Below are positions 8,189 through 16,622 of a DNA stretch of 64,000 bases, one piece after another. Location: assembly GCF_003860405.1 (NCBI RefSeq), contig NZ_CP034170.1:2108001-2172000 (forward strand), in the 5' to 3' direction. A model generated the notes under the pieces. That model did not search any database and had not been told where the DNA came from. It saw only the letters and a list, made by a program, of their open reading frames with translations. The stretch is from Nakamurella antarctica. Its GTDB lineage: Bacteria; Actinomycetota; Actinomycetes; Mycobacteriales; Nakamurellaceae. The position numbers were made by a program, and so were the translations under genes. Every line of letters starts with the position of its first letter. Position 1 is the first letter of the stretch.

Positions 8189-8821
8189 CTAGTCGAACTG
8201 TGGGCCCTCGGTCCGTTCCCGCTTTATTTCGAAAAAGTAGGGGTAGCCAGCGAGTGTCACGGTCGCATCCCAAATTTTCCCAGCCTGTTCTCCGCGCGGA
8301 ATACGGGTCAGTACGGGGCCGAAGAACGCGACTGAGTTGATGTGAATCGTGGGGGTACCCACCCCTTTACCGACCTTGTCCATTCCAAGGTGATGGCTCG
8401 CGCGCAAAGCGGCGTCGTACTCCGACTTCTTCCCTGCTTCTGCTAGCTCAGCTGGCAGGTCCAGCTCGGCAAGGGTGTCAGCGATGACGGCTTCGAGATC
8501 CTTGTTCCCTTCGTTATGAATCCTGGTGCCCATCGCCGTATACAACGGAGCAAGAATCTCATCACCCTTCAGCTGGGCCGCGGCGATCGCCACCCGCACC
8601 GGCGCCCAGGCAGCGTCCATCATCTCTCGATAGTTATCCGGCATGTCTTGTCCCTCGTTCAGAACCGAGAGGCTCATTACATGGAAGTTGACTTCGATAT
8701 CGCGTACTTTTTCAACCTCGAGAATCCACCGTGAGGTGATCCAGCAGAACGGGCACAGGGGATCAAACCAAAAGTCGGCCACGTCTTTGCTCGCGGTGTC
8801 ACTGCTCTGAACCTCGTTCAT
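8189..8821 (-). CDS. DsbA-fold mycothiol-dependent nitroreductase-like protein (Rv2466c family)
   Basis: A 210-residue cytosolic thioredoxin-fold protein with active site CPFC in [13 protein letters not shown] near residue 23, an inserted helical domain, and a cis-Pro loop at [10 protein letters not shown] near residue 155. The WFDPLCP...WITSRW context is that of the actinobacterial family exemplified by Rv2466c, which uses mycothiol and reduces nitro prodrugs. No signal peptide, so it is not a periplasmic Dsb enzyme. Its place between rpiB/usp and pepN is the same as in M. tuberculosis. It is divergent from pepN with about 220 bases between starts that should hold both promoters. Confidence 0.9.
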   Translation of the reverse strand: MNEVQSSDTASKDVADFWFDPLCPFCWITSRWILEVEKVRDIEVNFHVMSLSVLNEGQDMPDNYREMMDAAWAPVRVAIAAAQLKGDEILAPLYTAMGTRIHNEGNKDLEAVIADTLAELDLPAELAEAGKKSEYDAALRASHHLGMDKVGKGVGTPTIHINSVAFFGPVLTRIPRGEQAGKIWDATVTLAGYPYFFEIKRERTEGPQFD

Positions 8822-9039
8822 CGTGCTCCTTGCTAGTTGGTTAATTCGTCACTCGTCGGGGCATGCTTTCAGGCAACAAAACGTTCAGCGCCGCGGGAGG
8901 CTAAGTTGTTCCCAGGGAACAACTCCCCTACGGCCAGTGGCGCCAGCGGTCCATAACCGTCCGCCGCCACCACGCGCGCAGCAGCGTGGAGCAATTCCAG
9001 ACAACTGCGCGCACCACACAAAGAAAGAGGATCCTTTCG

Positions 9040-11619
9040 GTGTCCCAAGCTCCCAACCTGACCAGAGACCAGGCACAGCAACGCGCGGCAATCCTGGCGG
9101 TGGCTCACTATGACGTCCAGCTCGACCTTACCGACGGCGCCGGCGCGCCCGGTGAGAAGACGTTCACCATTTCGGCTGCGATCACGTTTCGAGCCGCCGC
9201 TGGTTCGCAAAGTTTCATCGACTTCGTCGGAGATTCCATCACCAGCGCAGAACTCAACGGTCAGCCGCTAGACACCAGCACTTGGACCACCGTCGAAGGT
9301 CTGGCCCTGCCGAATCTGCAGGAATCCAATGAGCTCAGAATCCACGCCATCGGCGAGTACACCAACACTGGCGAGGGTCTACACAGGTTCGTTGACGAAG
9401 TAGATGGCGCCGTCTACCTCTACAGCCAGTTCGAAACCGCAGATGCCAAACGGATGTTCCCTTGCTTCGACCAGCCCGATCTCAAGGCCACCTTCTCCTT
9501 TCAAGTGACTGCCCCGACGACATGGCAGGTCATTTCTAATGGCGCAACAGAAACTGTGACGGAAGTGCCCTCGGGGTCCGGCGTCGCCAACCTGCACACA
9601 TTCGTCCTCACCGCCCCCATGAGCACGTACATCACGGCGCTGATCGCCGGCCCCTACTCCGTGGTGCGTGACACGCATGACGGTATCGACCTCGGGCTGT
9701 TCTGCCGCGAGTCCCTCGCTGAGTTCTTGGACGCGGAAAGGCTTTTCACCGAAACCAAGCAGGGTTTTGATTTCTTCCATGGTGCGTTCGGTGTTCGCTA
9801 CCCGTTCGGGAAGTATGACCAGCTTTTCGTGCCGGAATTCAATGCGGGCGCGATGGAGAATGCTGGCGCCGTTACCTTCCGTGAGGAATACGTCTTCCGT
9901 TCCAAGGTGACCCGCTACTCCTACGAGCGGCGCTGTGAGACCATCCTGCACGAGATGGCCCACATGTGGTTCGGCGATCTTGTCACAATGCGGTGGTGGG
10001 ACGATCTCTGGCTCAACGAATCGTTTGCTACCTGGGCTTCGGTCGTCGCGCAGAACGCAGCTACCGAATACACCAGCGCCTGGACCACCTTTGCAAACGT
10101 CGAAAAATCGTGGGCTTACGTGCAAGATCAGCTTCCATCCACTCATCCAATTGCCGCAGACATGGTGGATCTGGAGGCCGTCGAGGTCAACTTTGACGGC
10201 ATTACCTACGCCAAGGGCGCCTCGGTACTCAAGCAACTTGCCGCCTACGTCGGCTACGAAGAGTTTTTAGGCGGGCTGCGGGCCTACTTCGACGCCCACG
10301 CCTTCGGCAACGCGAACTTGGCGGACCTGCTGGGCGCGTTGGAGAAAAGTTCCGGACGCGACCTCTCGTCCTGGGGCCGTCAGTGGCTGCAAACCACCGG
10401 GCTCAATGTGCTTGAGGCCGATTTCGCCGTAGGTCCAGACAACACAATTACCCACTTCGCGGTCCTGCAATCCGGCGCCCAGCCGGGAGCCGGGGAGCTG
10501 CGCTCCCATCGGCTGGCGATCGGCATTTATGACGACGACGAGAGCGGCAAGCTGGTTCGCACCCACCGCATAGAGATCGACATCGACGGTGCACGAACCG
10601 AAGTCGGCACTTTGGTCGGAATAGATCGCGGCAAAGTCGTCTTGGTCAACGACGACGACCTCACCTACTGCGGCATTCGGTTGGACCCGCAATCACTGGA
10701 GGCGGTAGTTGCCAGGGCCGGAGACTTCGCAGATTCACTTCCGCGGACGTTGGTGTGGTCTGCCGCGTGGGAAATGACCCGAAATGCAGAAATGCCCGCC
10801 CGCGACTTCGTGTCGCTCGTACTGCGCGGCATCGAGTCCGAAGACCAGATCGGTGTGGTGCAACGGCTGCTCTCACAGTTGCAGGTGAGTGTCGGTTCGT
10901 ACTCGGACCCGACCTGGGCTGCCGAATCTGGCTGGCCCGCGCTAGCAAGCAGGTTGCTCGAGCTCGCCCACGCCGCCGAGCCGGGCAGCGACAGCCAGCT
11001 TGCTTACGTGTCCTCGCTGGCCTCGGCCAAGCTTGGACCTGAGCAGTTGGACGCCATCACCGGTTGGTGGGATGGCTCAGCACCGCTCGCTGGCCTCACA
11101 GTTGATACAGATCTCGCTTGGACGCTGCTGGGCGCGCTCGTTGCCCACGGCCGCCAGGCGGTAGCTGCGATCGAGACCGCTCGCGCTGCTGACGCGACTG
11201 CCTCCGGAGAACGCCGCGCGATGACGGCTACCGCCTTACTTCCCGATCTAACATCCAAGCAGCAAATTTGGGATCGCTTGATCACCGACGATTCGATGGC
11301 CAACGCACTGCAGGACGCAGCCATTGGCGGATTCACTCACCCCGCACAGGGCGAAGTGCTCGCTCATTTCACCGGTCTGTATCTCAGTGCTGCCGAGCAA
11401 GTGTGGACCCGTCGATCCAGCGAGGTGGGCCAAAAGGTAGCGGTCGGCCTCTTCCCCCGATGGTCCATTGCGCCGGAAACCGTTGCTGCCGTCACCGAAT
11501 GGGAAGCCGGGGACCATCCGGCAGCGTTGCGCCGGTTGGTGTCGGAGGGCCGCGCAGGCCTCGAACGTGCATTGCGAGCTCGCGCCGCAGACACGCATCA
11601 CGCCGCCACAGCACACTAG
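9040..11619 (+). CDS. pepN: Aminopeptidase N (M1 family)
   Basis: Zinc metallo-aminopeptidase removing N-terminal residues from peptides in the cytoplasm. The exopeptidase motif GAMENAG and the zinc motif HEMAH...E (HEMAHMWFGDLV, then LWLNESFA) are intact near residues 270-330; the C-terminal ERAP1-like helical domain follows, for 859 residues in total. I choose the GTG at 9040 (protein begins VSQAPNLTRDQA), preceded by AAAGAGG at 9 bases; the upstream in-frame ATG at 8986 adds 18 residues with no site. Ends at a strong hairpin at 11628. Collinear with Rv2467. Confidence 0.95.
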   Translation: MSQAPNLTRDQAQQRAAILAVAHYDVQLDLTDGAGAPGEKTFTISAAITFRAAAGSQSFIDFVGDSITSAELNGQPLDTSTWTTVEGLALPNLQESNELRIHAIGEYTNTGEGLHRFVDEVDGAVYLYSQFETADAKRMFPCFDQPDLKATFSFQVTAPTTWQVISNGATETVTEVPSGSGVANLHTFVLTAPMSTYITALIAGPYSVVRDTHDGIDLGLFCRESLAEFLDAERLFTETKQGFDFFHGAFGVRYPFGKYDQLFVPEFNAGAMENAGAVTFREEYVFRSKVTRYSYERRCETILHEMAHMWFGDLVTMRWWDDLWLNESFATWASVVAQNAATEYTSAWTTFANVEKSWAYVQDQLPSTHPIAADMVDLEAVEVNFDGITYAKGASVLKQLAAYVGYEEFLGGLRAYFDAHAFGNANLADLLGALEKSSGRDLSSWGRQWLQTTGLNVLEADFAVGPDNTITHFAVLQSGAQPGAGELRSHRLAIGIYDDDESGKLVRTHRIEIDIDGARTEVGTLVGIDRGKVVLVNDDDLTYCGIRLDPQSLEAVVARAGDFADSLPRTLVWSAAWEMTRNAEMPARDFVSLVLRGIESEDQIGVVQRLLSQLQVSVGSYSDPTWAAESGWPALASRLLELAHAAEPGSDSQLAYVSSLASAKLGPEQLDAITGWWDGSAPLAGLTVDTDLAWTLLGALVAHGRQAVAAIETARAADATASGERRAMTATALLPDLTSKQQIWDRLITDDSMANALQDAAIGGFTHPAQGEVLAHFTGLYLSAAEQVWTRRSSEVGQKVAVGLFPRWSIAPETVAAVTEWEAGDHPAALRRLVSEGRAGLERALRARAADTHHAATAH

Positions 11620-11627
11620 AAGCAAAA

Positions 11628-11667
11628 GCTTGTCGAGACCCCGGATTTGCCCAGGGTCTCGACAAGC
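11628..11667 (+). terminator. Bidirectional hairpin terminator after pepN
   Basis: GCTTGTCGAGACC/GGTCTCGACAAGC forms a 13-bp stem (extendable by one or two pairs) around a 14-base loop. It lies between two convergent genes, pepN and the DUF5130 gene, and lacks a long T run, so it may work in both directions. Confidence 0.65.
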
Positions 11668-11683
11668 CTTCGTCTTCAGGAAA

Positions 11684-12163
11684 TTACCAGCGCGCGCGCT
11701 CTGGCAATGTTCCGGCTTGATCGGCCAGAATCCGCAGCCCGTTGATCAGGCCGCCGCCAATCGCGCCCTCGGTTGCTGAGGCGATTACCGACAACACCGC
11801 GAGCCGCGATGCGCGATCGGTAATGCGACGGCTTGACTCTCCGCCGGTCACCACCTCTACGACGCGCTGCCCCGGCGACATGGCAAGCAGCACCGTCATG
11901 GGCGCCTCTGCTTCGAACTGAGCCAACAGCGACTCTGCTTCCGCTCGGGTATCCGTACCCAAATCGCCGAGGTACACGGCAAAGCGCAGACCTGTCTTTC
12001 GCTCGGCTTCGACCAAAACATCATCGAGAAGTTCCAGCTCGCTCGCGGATAGCGGGGAATCTGCGTACCCCTGCGGTCCGACGATGGCTGGCAGGCGCCT
12101 GTTGCGCTGTGTGGTTGCGATAATTTTGGCTTCAGTAACACTCACCAATTCACCATGTTCCAC
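11684..12163 (-). CDS. DUF5130 / TPM-domain protein, possible CtaI-like oxidase-associated subunit
   Basis: A 159-residue protein: after a short N terminus, LSASELELLDDVLVEAERKTGLRFAVYLG starts a TPM-type fold (residues ~50-130) with EAPMTVLLAMSPGQRVVEVVTG, ending in a helical hydrophobic segment AVLSVIASATEGAIGGGLING. DUF5130 is actinobacteria specific. The start is GTG 12163, five bases after GGAGG; an in-frame GTG at 12169 overlaps that site. It overlaps the upstream small membrane-protein gene by 14 bases, implying translational coupling. The pair occupies the Rv2468c-Rv2469c position; my recollection is that mycobacterial homologues of this pair were found as CtaI and CtaJ in the bc1-aa3 supercomplex, which I could not verify. 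Confidence 0.78.
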   Translation of the reverse strand: MEHGELVSVTEAKIIATTQRNRRLPAIVGPQGYADSPLSASELELLDDVLVEAERKTGLRFAVYLGDLGTDTRAEAESLLAQFEAEAPMTVLLAMSPGQRVVEVVTGGESSRRITDRASRLAVLSVIASATEGAIGGGLINGLRILADQAGTLPERARW

Positions 12164-12392
12164 GGGCACCTCCGTTTTGTGAGTTCACAATCGTGGCTGG
12201 GACGACGACGGGCTCCGAGCCAGCCCAGAGGCGGTTCGAATAGTTCCACTGATCGCCCGGTGTGTAGCGCGAACGGGCTTTCGCTCGATTCGGGACAACC
12301 GTCATCAGTCCGGTCACCAGGATGGTCGCCAGCGGGATACCCGCGAGCACCAGCAAAGTCTCAGAAGTATTCACTACCAGAAGGTATCTCAC
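12150..12392 (-). CDS. Small membrane protein, CtaJ-like (Rv2469c position)
   Basis: An 80-residue protein with one membrane helix (LLVLAGIPLATILVTGLMTVV, residues ~12-33) followed by a basic stretch and the motif RYTPGDQWNYSNRLWAG. The 'Y.PG..W.Y...W' pattern is typical of a small actinobacterial membrane protein family encoded beside DUF5130; from memory this is the CtaJ subunit of the mycobacterial cytochrome bc1-aa3 supercomplex. Start is uncertain: GTG 12392 or a GTG a few codons later (before NTSETLL). It overlaps the DUF5130 gene by 14 bases. The part after residue 60 is variable. Confidence 0.7.
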   Translation of the reverse strand: MRYLLVVNTSETLLVLAGIPLATILVTGLMTVVPNRAKARSRYTPGDQWNYSNRLWAGSEPVVVPATIVNSQNGGARGTW

Positions 12393-12461
12393 TCGTGGCC
12401 TAGTTGGTCTGCCGGGCCTTTTTCAGCGCCGCCAGCTGTGGTTATGCGGAACTCGCGCCCG

Positions 12462-13886
12462 TCATGACCACCACGGAGCAGGCCGGTGACCTGCCCACGG
12501 ATGCGCAAGTTCCAGCTGCGCGCTCAGCGAGATGAGGGTGCATTCGTCGCCAGGGCTGCCAATGAACTGCATACCAATGGGCAGCCCCTCGCTCGTCCAT
12601 TGAACCGGGACGCTGATGGCAGGTTGACCCGTCATATTCACCTGGGCTGTCCACGGCGTGAACGTCATCTGGCGCGCGAAGTCCAACGCCGGGTCGCCGC
12701 CATCGGTGAAGTACCCGACCGGACGCGGCGTTCGCGCGACCGTGGGGGTGAGGACGACGTCATAGGGCTGCATTGCCTGGATCAACCGGCGGCCGCCGTA
12801 CTGGACGGCGCTGAATGCCGCGGCGACTTCGGGGCCACTGGGTTTCGAGCCTTCGTCGAGCAAATAACGGGTGAGCGGCGTCAGGAGAGCGTGTGCACCC
12901 GGTGGTAGGGGTGTTAAGTGGGCGAGCACAGCCCAGACGGTGACGAAGGCATCCAGCATTCCCTCAGGGCTGGGGAGGTCAAGGTCAACGACCTCATGGC
13001 CCAAGTCTTGAAGCAGTTGCGATGTTGCGTCGTAAGCCTTCGCAACCTCCGAGTCGATGTGAACTCCCGCCACCGGCGTGTCAAGGGTTCGGCCAATTCG
13101 CAGTTTCCCCGGGGCTCTGGAAGCAGCCTGGAGGAAACTGCCTCCATTTGGCAGAGGGGCCACACCCGCTGGTTCCGTGTTGACCGCGACGCACATCGCA
13201 TCCAGCAACGCTGCCGCATCTGCGGTGTTCCTCGCTATCGGGCCAGCGACCGATAGACCCAACGGATCACTACCGAGCGGTCCGCGAGAGACCCGTCCGC
13301 GGGAGGTTTTGATCCCGACCAAGCCACACATTGCTGCCGGGATCCGGATCGATCCGCCTCCGTCCGTACCATGCGCAAAGGGGATCAAACCTGCGGCCAC
13401 TGCCGCGGCTGCACCGCCCGAGGAGCCACCCGCCATGCGGTCTGTGTCATGCGGGGTGCGGGCAGGTGGCGCAACCTTGTTTGCGGTGTAACACGCGAGC
13501 CCGAATTCGGGCGCATTAGTCTTTCCTACGCTTATTACGCCAGCATCACGAAGGAACCGAACAACATCGTCGTCGTAGCTGGGAACGAACTCAGCAAATG
13601 CTGCGGACCCGTAGGTGGTCCGGACGCCTGCCGTAGCAGTGAGATCCTTGATAGCGGTGGGAACCCCATGCAGGGGCGTCAACTGAGCACCGCTGGCCTG
13701 CCGTGCATCCGCGTCCTGCGCGGCCCGCAGCGCGGACTGCGCTGTCACTGTGGCGAATGCGCCCAACGCGTCCGAATAACAAGCGATGCGCTCCAGGTAA
13801 TGCGAGACCAACTGGTGCGACGTAATTTCCTTTGCCGCGATAGCTGCAGCCTGCTGCAATGCGGTGAGGTCATGGAGGTCAGACAT
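12462..13886 (-). CDS. Amidase (amidase-signature family)
   Basis: A 474-residue serine hydrolase with the complete Ser-cisSer-Lys triad: Lys in GVPTAIKDL near residue 80, the Gly/Ser-rich MAGGSSGGAAAAVAAG near 155, and the nucleophile Ser in GTDGGGSIRIPA near 178. No signal peptide. Such enzymes hydrolyse carboxylic amides; it is not GatA, since there are no gatB/gatC neighbours and the C-terminal region differs. It lies 63 bases downstream of an MFS gene on the same strand, which may form an uptake/export and hydrolysis pair, though nothing shows what compound is involved. Confidence 0.88.
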   Translation of the reverse strand: MSDLHDLTALQQAAAIAAKEITSHQLVSHYLERIACYSDALGAFATVTAQSALRAAQDADARQASGAQLTPLHGVPTAIKDLTATAGVRTTYGSAAFAEFVPSYDDDVVRFLRDAGVISVGKTNAPEFGLACYTANKVAPPARTPHDTDRMAGGSSGGAAAAVAAGLIPFAHGTDGGGSIRIPAAMCGLVGIKTSRGRVSRGPLGSDPLGLSVAGPIARNTADAAALLDAMCVAVNTEPAGVAPLPNGGSFLQAASRAPGKLRIGRTLDTPVAGVHIDSEVAKAYDATSQLLQDLGHEVVDLDLPSPEGMLDAFVTVWAVLAHLTPLPPGAHALLTPLTRYLLDEGSKPSGPEVAAAFSAVQYGGRRLIQAMQPYDVVLTPTVARTPRPVGYFTDGGDPALDFARQMTFTPWTAQVNMTGQPAISVPVQWTSEGLPIGMQFIGSPGDECTLISLSAQLELAHPWAGHRPAPWWS

Positions 13887-13949
13887 TCCCCGAACCTACC
13901 GGCAAATTCGCCGCCCTCCCTGCCCGGCGATGCCAATGACGGACATCGG

Positions 13950-15215
13950 TTAGTGCGCCAACCGCTCTTGGCGCGCCAGAGCCGGGATCACCACGACAGC
14001 CAGCAACAACGTCAACACACCCGCACTGACGAAAACTGTTGGCACGCTCCACTGCGAGGCCACCCCACCGCCAAGCGCGGCGCCGACGGGGATGACGCCC
14101 CAGGCCACCACTCGAAACGCGCTGGATACTCGCGCCACAATGGCGCGGGGTGTGTGCCGCTGCCGTCGTGTTGCCGACAGCACGTTCCAGGTTCCACCAA
14201 AGATCCCCAGCAACACGTAGGCACTCAGCGCGATCGCAGGGGTGACAAACATGCCCATCACGAGCATCGAGAGGCCCAAACCGACAATGGCAGAACCCAG
14301 GAGGGTGCTACTGGCAAATCGCCGGCTCAACCGGGCAACAATCACCGTCGCGATCAACGTTCCCACTGAGTAGGCGGCAAGCAGTGTGGGGTACACCGCT
14401 TCCGACATGTTCAACGACGTCCGAGCGTAGAGAACAAGCACCGCATCCGTAGCTGCATTGGCAACGGCAAGCACCGCTACGGTGAGCACCAATGTGCGAA
14501 GAACCCGATGCCTGAACAGGAACACCAGCCCGTCGCGAATTTCCTGCAACCGCGCTCGCAGATCGGATCTCTTACCGACGTGAGATCCGTCCACTCCCTC
14601 ACCTGCCGTGAGAGTGGCTGCGGCGACAGCGCGAATTCGACGAATCAGACCGGCGGACACTACGAACGCCAACCCGCTCACCGCAAACGGTAACCACGGT
14701 TGGAGGATGAACAAAAGTCCAGCCAGCAGTGGTCCAGCCAAGTCCAACGCAAGCGTTTCGACGGTGACAAACCGGGCATTGGCCTGCTCCAGCTGTTGGG
14801 TCGGTACGACGTGCAGCATCAAAGACTGGGTTGCGCCGTCGGCAAATGTTTCTGCGGCGGTAATCAGAAACCCGAAGACGCACAACACTAAAATGTTGAC
14901 CGAGTGCGCAACAACCACCGCGACCAAACCCAGCGTCAACGCGGCTCGGACGAGGTGCGCGGCAATGATGACACGGTTCGGAGAGAGCCTGTCTACGATT
15001 GCGCCAGCAGGCAGCGCGATCAGCAACCAAGGCAGGCTGGCAATGGCGGCAACTGCGGCAACTGCGGCGGGGCTGGGGTTGGTGGCGAGCGCCAACAGCG
15101 GAAGTGCCACCACGCGCAAACCATCACCCGACAGGGAAGCTGCCCAGGCGACCAGAAGCGATCGAAAGTCACGTGGCAATCCGGGAGCGCTATGATGCCG
15201 TCGATCCGCGCTCAA
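13950..15215 (-). CDS. MFS transporter (EntS/MFS_3-like exporter)
   Basis: A 421-residue protein with about twelve hydrophobic segments. The N terminus reads FRSLLVAWAASLSGDGLRVVALPLLAL, and the loop GAIVDRLSPNRVII after TM2 has the D-R-x-x-x-R pattern of MFS carriers; ETFADGATQSLMLHVVP is typical of the MFS_3 (EntS-like) group, which export small molecules such as siderophores or drugs. The start codon is TTG 15215 with AGGGGG seven bases upstream. It precedes the amidase by 63 bases. Substrate unknown. Confidence 0.85.
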   Translation of the reverse strand: MSADRRHHSAPGLPRDFRSLLVAWAASLSGDGLRVVALPLLALATNPSPAAVAAVAAIASLPWLLIALPAGAIVDRLSPNRVIIAAHLVRAALTLGLVAVVVAHSVNILVLCVFGFLITAAETFADGATQSLMLHVVPTQQLEQANARFVTVETLALDLAGPLLAGLLFILQPWLPFAVSGLAFVVSAGLIRRIRAVAAATLTAGEGVDGSHVGKRSDLRARLQEIRDGLVFLFRHRVLRTLVLTVAVLAVANAATDAVLVLYARTSLNMSEAVYPTLLAAYSVGTLIATVIVARLSRRFASSTLLGSAIVGLGLSMLVMGMFVTPAIALSAYVLLGIFGGTWNVLSATRRQRHTPRAIVARVSSAFRVVAWGVIPVGAALGGGVASQWSVPTVFVSAGVLTLLLAVVVIPALARQERLAH

Positions 15216-15594
15216 TCCGTCCCCCTGCCACTTGTCTGTTACCTTCTGTACCCCCGCATGATGGAGCGTAGCGGCTTCGTTGATGCGGGAATCTACCCAT
15301 CCCCACTCTTACGGCTCTCGGTTCTGCTTTCGTCATTCGGGTGGCTGCACGATTAGGCAGTCCGGGCTGAGCCGCTACAGCGATCTCACACTTCGAAATC
15401 ATTTGGGTGATTTTTCCAAAAACACCTTTAGTCTGTTTGGGTCATCTCCGAGTGAACTCTGAGACTTTTGTTACATCTCTTAGGCTTCTTACCCCTCATC
15501 TCGTCACGCGCAGTGAGGTAGATGATAATTTCGACGAAACCTCGCTGTTTTCTACGGCTACACTCCTGACAGGAGCCCGAAAACACTGCTGTGC
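15216..15594. other. AT-richer intergenic region upstream of the repeat-protein gene
   Basis: About 380 bases without a supportable gene. The stretch 15360-15560 is clearly less GC-rich than its surroundings and contains several T runs. It should hold the promoter of the leftward MFS gene near 15230-15300. A 63-codon frame at 15407-15598 has no ribosome-binding site and no recognisable content. Confidence 0.5.
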
Positions 15595-15624
15595 GTGACA
15601 AGTTGCTCACCCAGCTGATACAAT
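15595..15624 (+). promoter_or_regulatory. Sigma-A-type promoter for the RGTRVG repeat gene
   Basis: GTGACA at 15595-15600 (one mismatch to TTGACA) and TACAAT at 15619-15624 (one mismatch to TATAAT) are 18 bases apart. Transcription would begin near 15631, giving a leader of about 48 bases before the ATG at 15679. Confidence 0.5.
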
Positions 15625-15678
15625 TTGACTCCAAAGTATGAACATCCGTCTCAATCATTCTAGGTACTGGAGATCGAC

Positions 15679-15819
15679 ATGTCTGAATCCCGTGGAACCC
15701 GCGTTGGCCGTGGCACCCGTGTCGGTCGTGGCACCCGCGTCGGTCGTGGCACCCGCGTCGGTCGTGGCACCCGCGTCGGTCGTGGCACCCGCGTCGGTCG
15801 TGGCACCCGCGTCGGCTAA
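15679..15819 (+). CDS. Small basic protein of seven RGTRVG repeats
   Basis: A 46-residue protein consisting of MSES followed by exactly seven copies of RGTRVG and a TAA stop. ATG at 15679 is preceded by GGAG at 15669-15672 with six bases spacing, and by a good promoter. It contains 14 Arg, 14 Gly, 7 Thr, 7 Val and one Glu, so a net charge near +13; there is no signal peptide, Cys or hydrophobic core. All base differences between the seven 18-bp units (GGA/GGC, GTT/GTC, CGT/CGC, GGT/GGC) are silent in this frame but would change residues in the other open frames, which argues that this frame is translated and selected. I know no family for it. RG-rich repeats in other proteins bind RNA or DNA; a peptide-precursor role with repeated cores is the other idea. 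Neighbours: MFS gene divergent, HNH gene convergent. Confidence 0.75.
   Translation: MSESRGTRVGRGTRVGRGTRVGRGTRVGRGTRVGRGTRVGRGTRVG
15691..15816 (+). repeat. Seven 18-bp in-frame tandem repeats
   Basis: Unit CGTGGCACCCGCGTCGGT, with units starting at 15691, 15709, 15727, 15745, 15763, 15781 and 15799. Units 3-6 are identical; unit 1 differs at three bases, unit 2 at one, unit 7 at one. The middle units look recently duplicated, so copy number may vary between strains. Confidence 0.95.
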
Positions 15820-15846
15820 GCCTTAGCCTCATTCGGCTTTACCATC

Positions 15847-15901
15847 CGTTCCGAGAATGCGTCCTCTGGCGCTGGGACCTCGAGAGTTGTAACTCGGAAC
15901 G
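15847..15901. other. Inverted repeat between repeat gene and HNH gene
   Basis: CGTTCCGAG at 15847-15855 is repeated inverted as CTCGGAACG at 15893-15901, enclosing 37 bases. No T run follows, so it is not a clear terminator. A second, very tight palindrome GGCTAAGCCTTAGCC overlaps the stop codon of the repeat gene. Either could end transcription from the repeat gene or be a small structured RNA element. Confidence 0.4.
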
Positions 15902-15971
15902 CCGAAACCCCGGTAGCTAGTTCGTCATTGTGACGTGAGCGCGCCTACCTGCGCAAAATCTAGCTTTTTAC

Positions 15972-16622
15972 TCATGCAGCTGCACCGGCGAGCCACGGCT
16001 CCCATAGTGGGTCAGCTTCATCAACGAGCCAGAGATGCCCGCCTGGCGTGTGTTGTGGGGGGCGAGGCGTGATTCGAAGATGCCATCCCAGCTCATCCAA
16101 AGTCCTATCGGCTTTACGGGTGTTGCACCGCGAGCAACACGCGACGCAGTTTTCCCAGGTGTGCTTACCGCCCCGCGATCTCGGGATCACATGGTCCACA
16201 GTCTCTCCTTTCCCTCCGCAGTAGGCACACGCCTTTTTGTCTCGTCGGAGTATCCCCGCACGCGTCACTGAGCTTGGAGCTCTATAAGGCACGCGAACAT
16301 AACGGTTCAGCCTCACGACTGCGGGAAGTTGGATTACTAGACGCGCAGAGTGCACGGCCGATCCATCACGATCAAAAATGCTGACTGCCTTCCCAGCCAG
16401 GATGAGCACCAACGCCCTCTTGCTGGTTACCACTGCTAACGGTTCATGGGTGGCATTGAGCAACAACACCCGAGGTAGCGGCGACGTCCCCGGGTCTGGG
16501 TTTCCTCGTGTGGGGTCACAGCCCGGATCCATGCGCTGTGAAGCTCGATCCACTGACGATAGAGTCCCTAGAGCGCGATTTTTACTCGCCTCAGCTCTGT
16601 TGACACTGCGGCGAACGCCCAT
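15972..16622 (-). CDS. HNH endonuclease family protein
   Basis: A 216-residue protein. After a variable N terminus comes RVLLLNATHEPLAVVTSKRALVLIL, the signature of a common actinobacterial stand-alone HNH group, then a zinc-binding HNH domain: CAYCGG, VDHVIPRSRGGKHTWENCV with the catalytic His, and CSRCNTRKADR, ending in a Trp-rich tail. Four Cys in two CxxC pairs hold structural zinc. Such genes are often chromosomal and their target is unknown; no methylase or phage genes are near, so there is no sign of a restriction system. ATG at 16622 follows GGGAAGAGAG; a shorter start at 16532 is possible because family members often begin close to the LLLN segment. Convergent with the repeat-protein gene. 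Confidence 0.85.
   Translation of the reverse strand: MGVRRSVNRAEASKNRALGTLSSVDRASQRMDPGCDPTRGNPDPGTSPLPRVLLLNATHEPLAVVTSKRALVLILAGKAVSIFDRDGSAVHSARLVIQLPAVVRLNRYVRVPYRAPSSVTRAGILRRDKKACAYCGGKGETVDHVIPRSRGGKHTWENCVACCSRCNTRKADRTLDELGWHLRITPRPPQHTPGGHLWLVDEADPLWEPWLAGAAA

Noticed and set aside
9379-10236. Minus-strand 285-codon open frame inside pepN
   Set aside because: Antisense of a clear aminopeptidase with intact motifs; no recognisable domain.
13371-14369. Plus-strand 332-codon open frame
   Set aside because: Antisense to the amidase and MFS genes, composition Arg/His/Gln-rich as expected for a high-GC shadow.
15691-15816. CRISPR array
   Set aside because: The 18-bp units are directly adjacent with no spacers, and no cas genes are present.
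15638-15826. Plus-strand frame with VAPASV repeats over the 18-bp repeat
   Set aside because: No ribosome-binding site fits its ATG, and base differences between repeat units are non-synonymous in this frame.
15428-15832. Minus-strand 134-codon frame with RRGCHD repeats
   Set aside because: Antisense shadow of the repeats; no start signal and repeat differences not silent.
15972-16622. HNH gene as part of a restriction or phage system
   Set aside because: No methyltransferase, integrase, attachment site or phage gene nearby; this HNH group is common on actinobacterial chromosomes.
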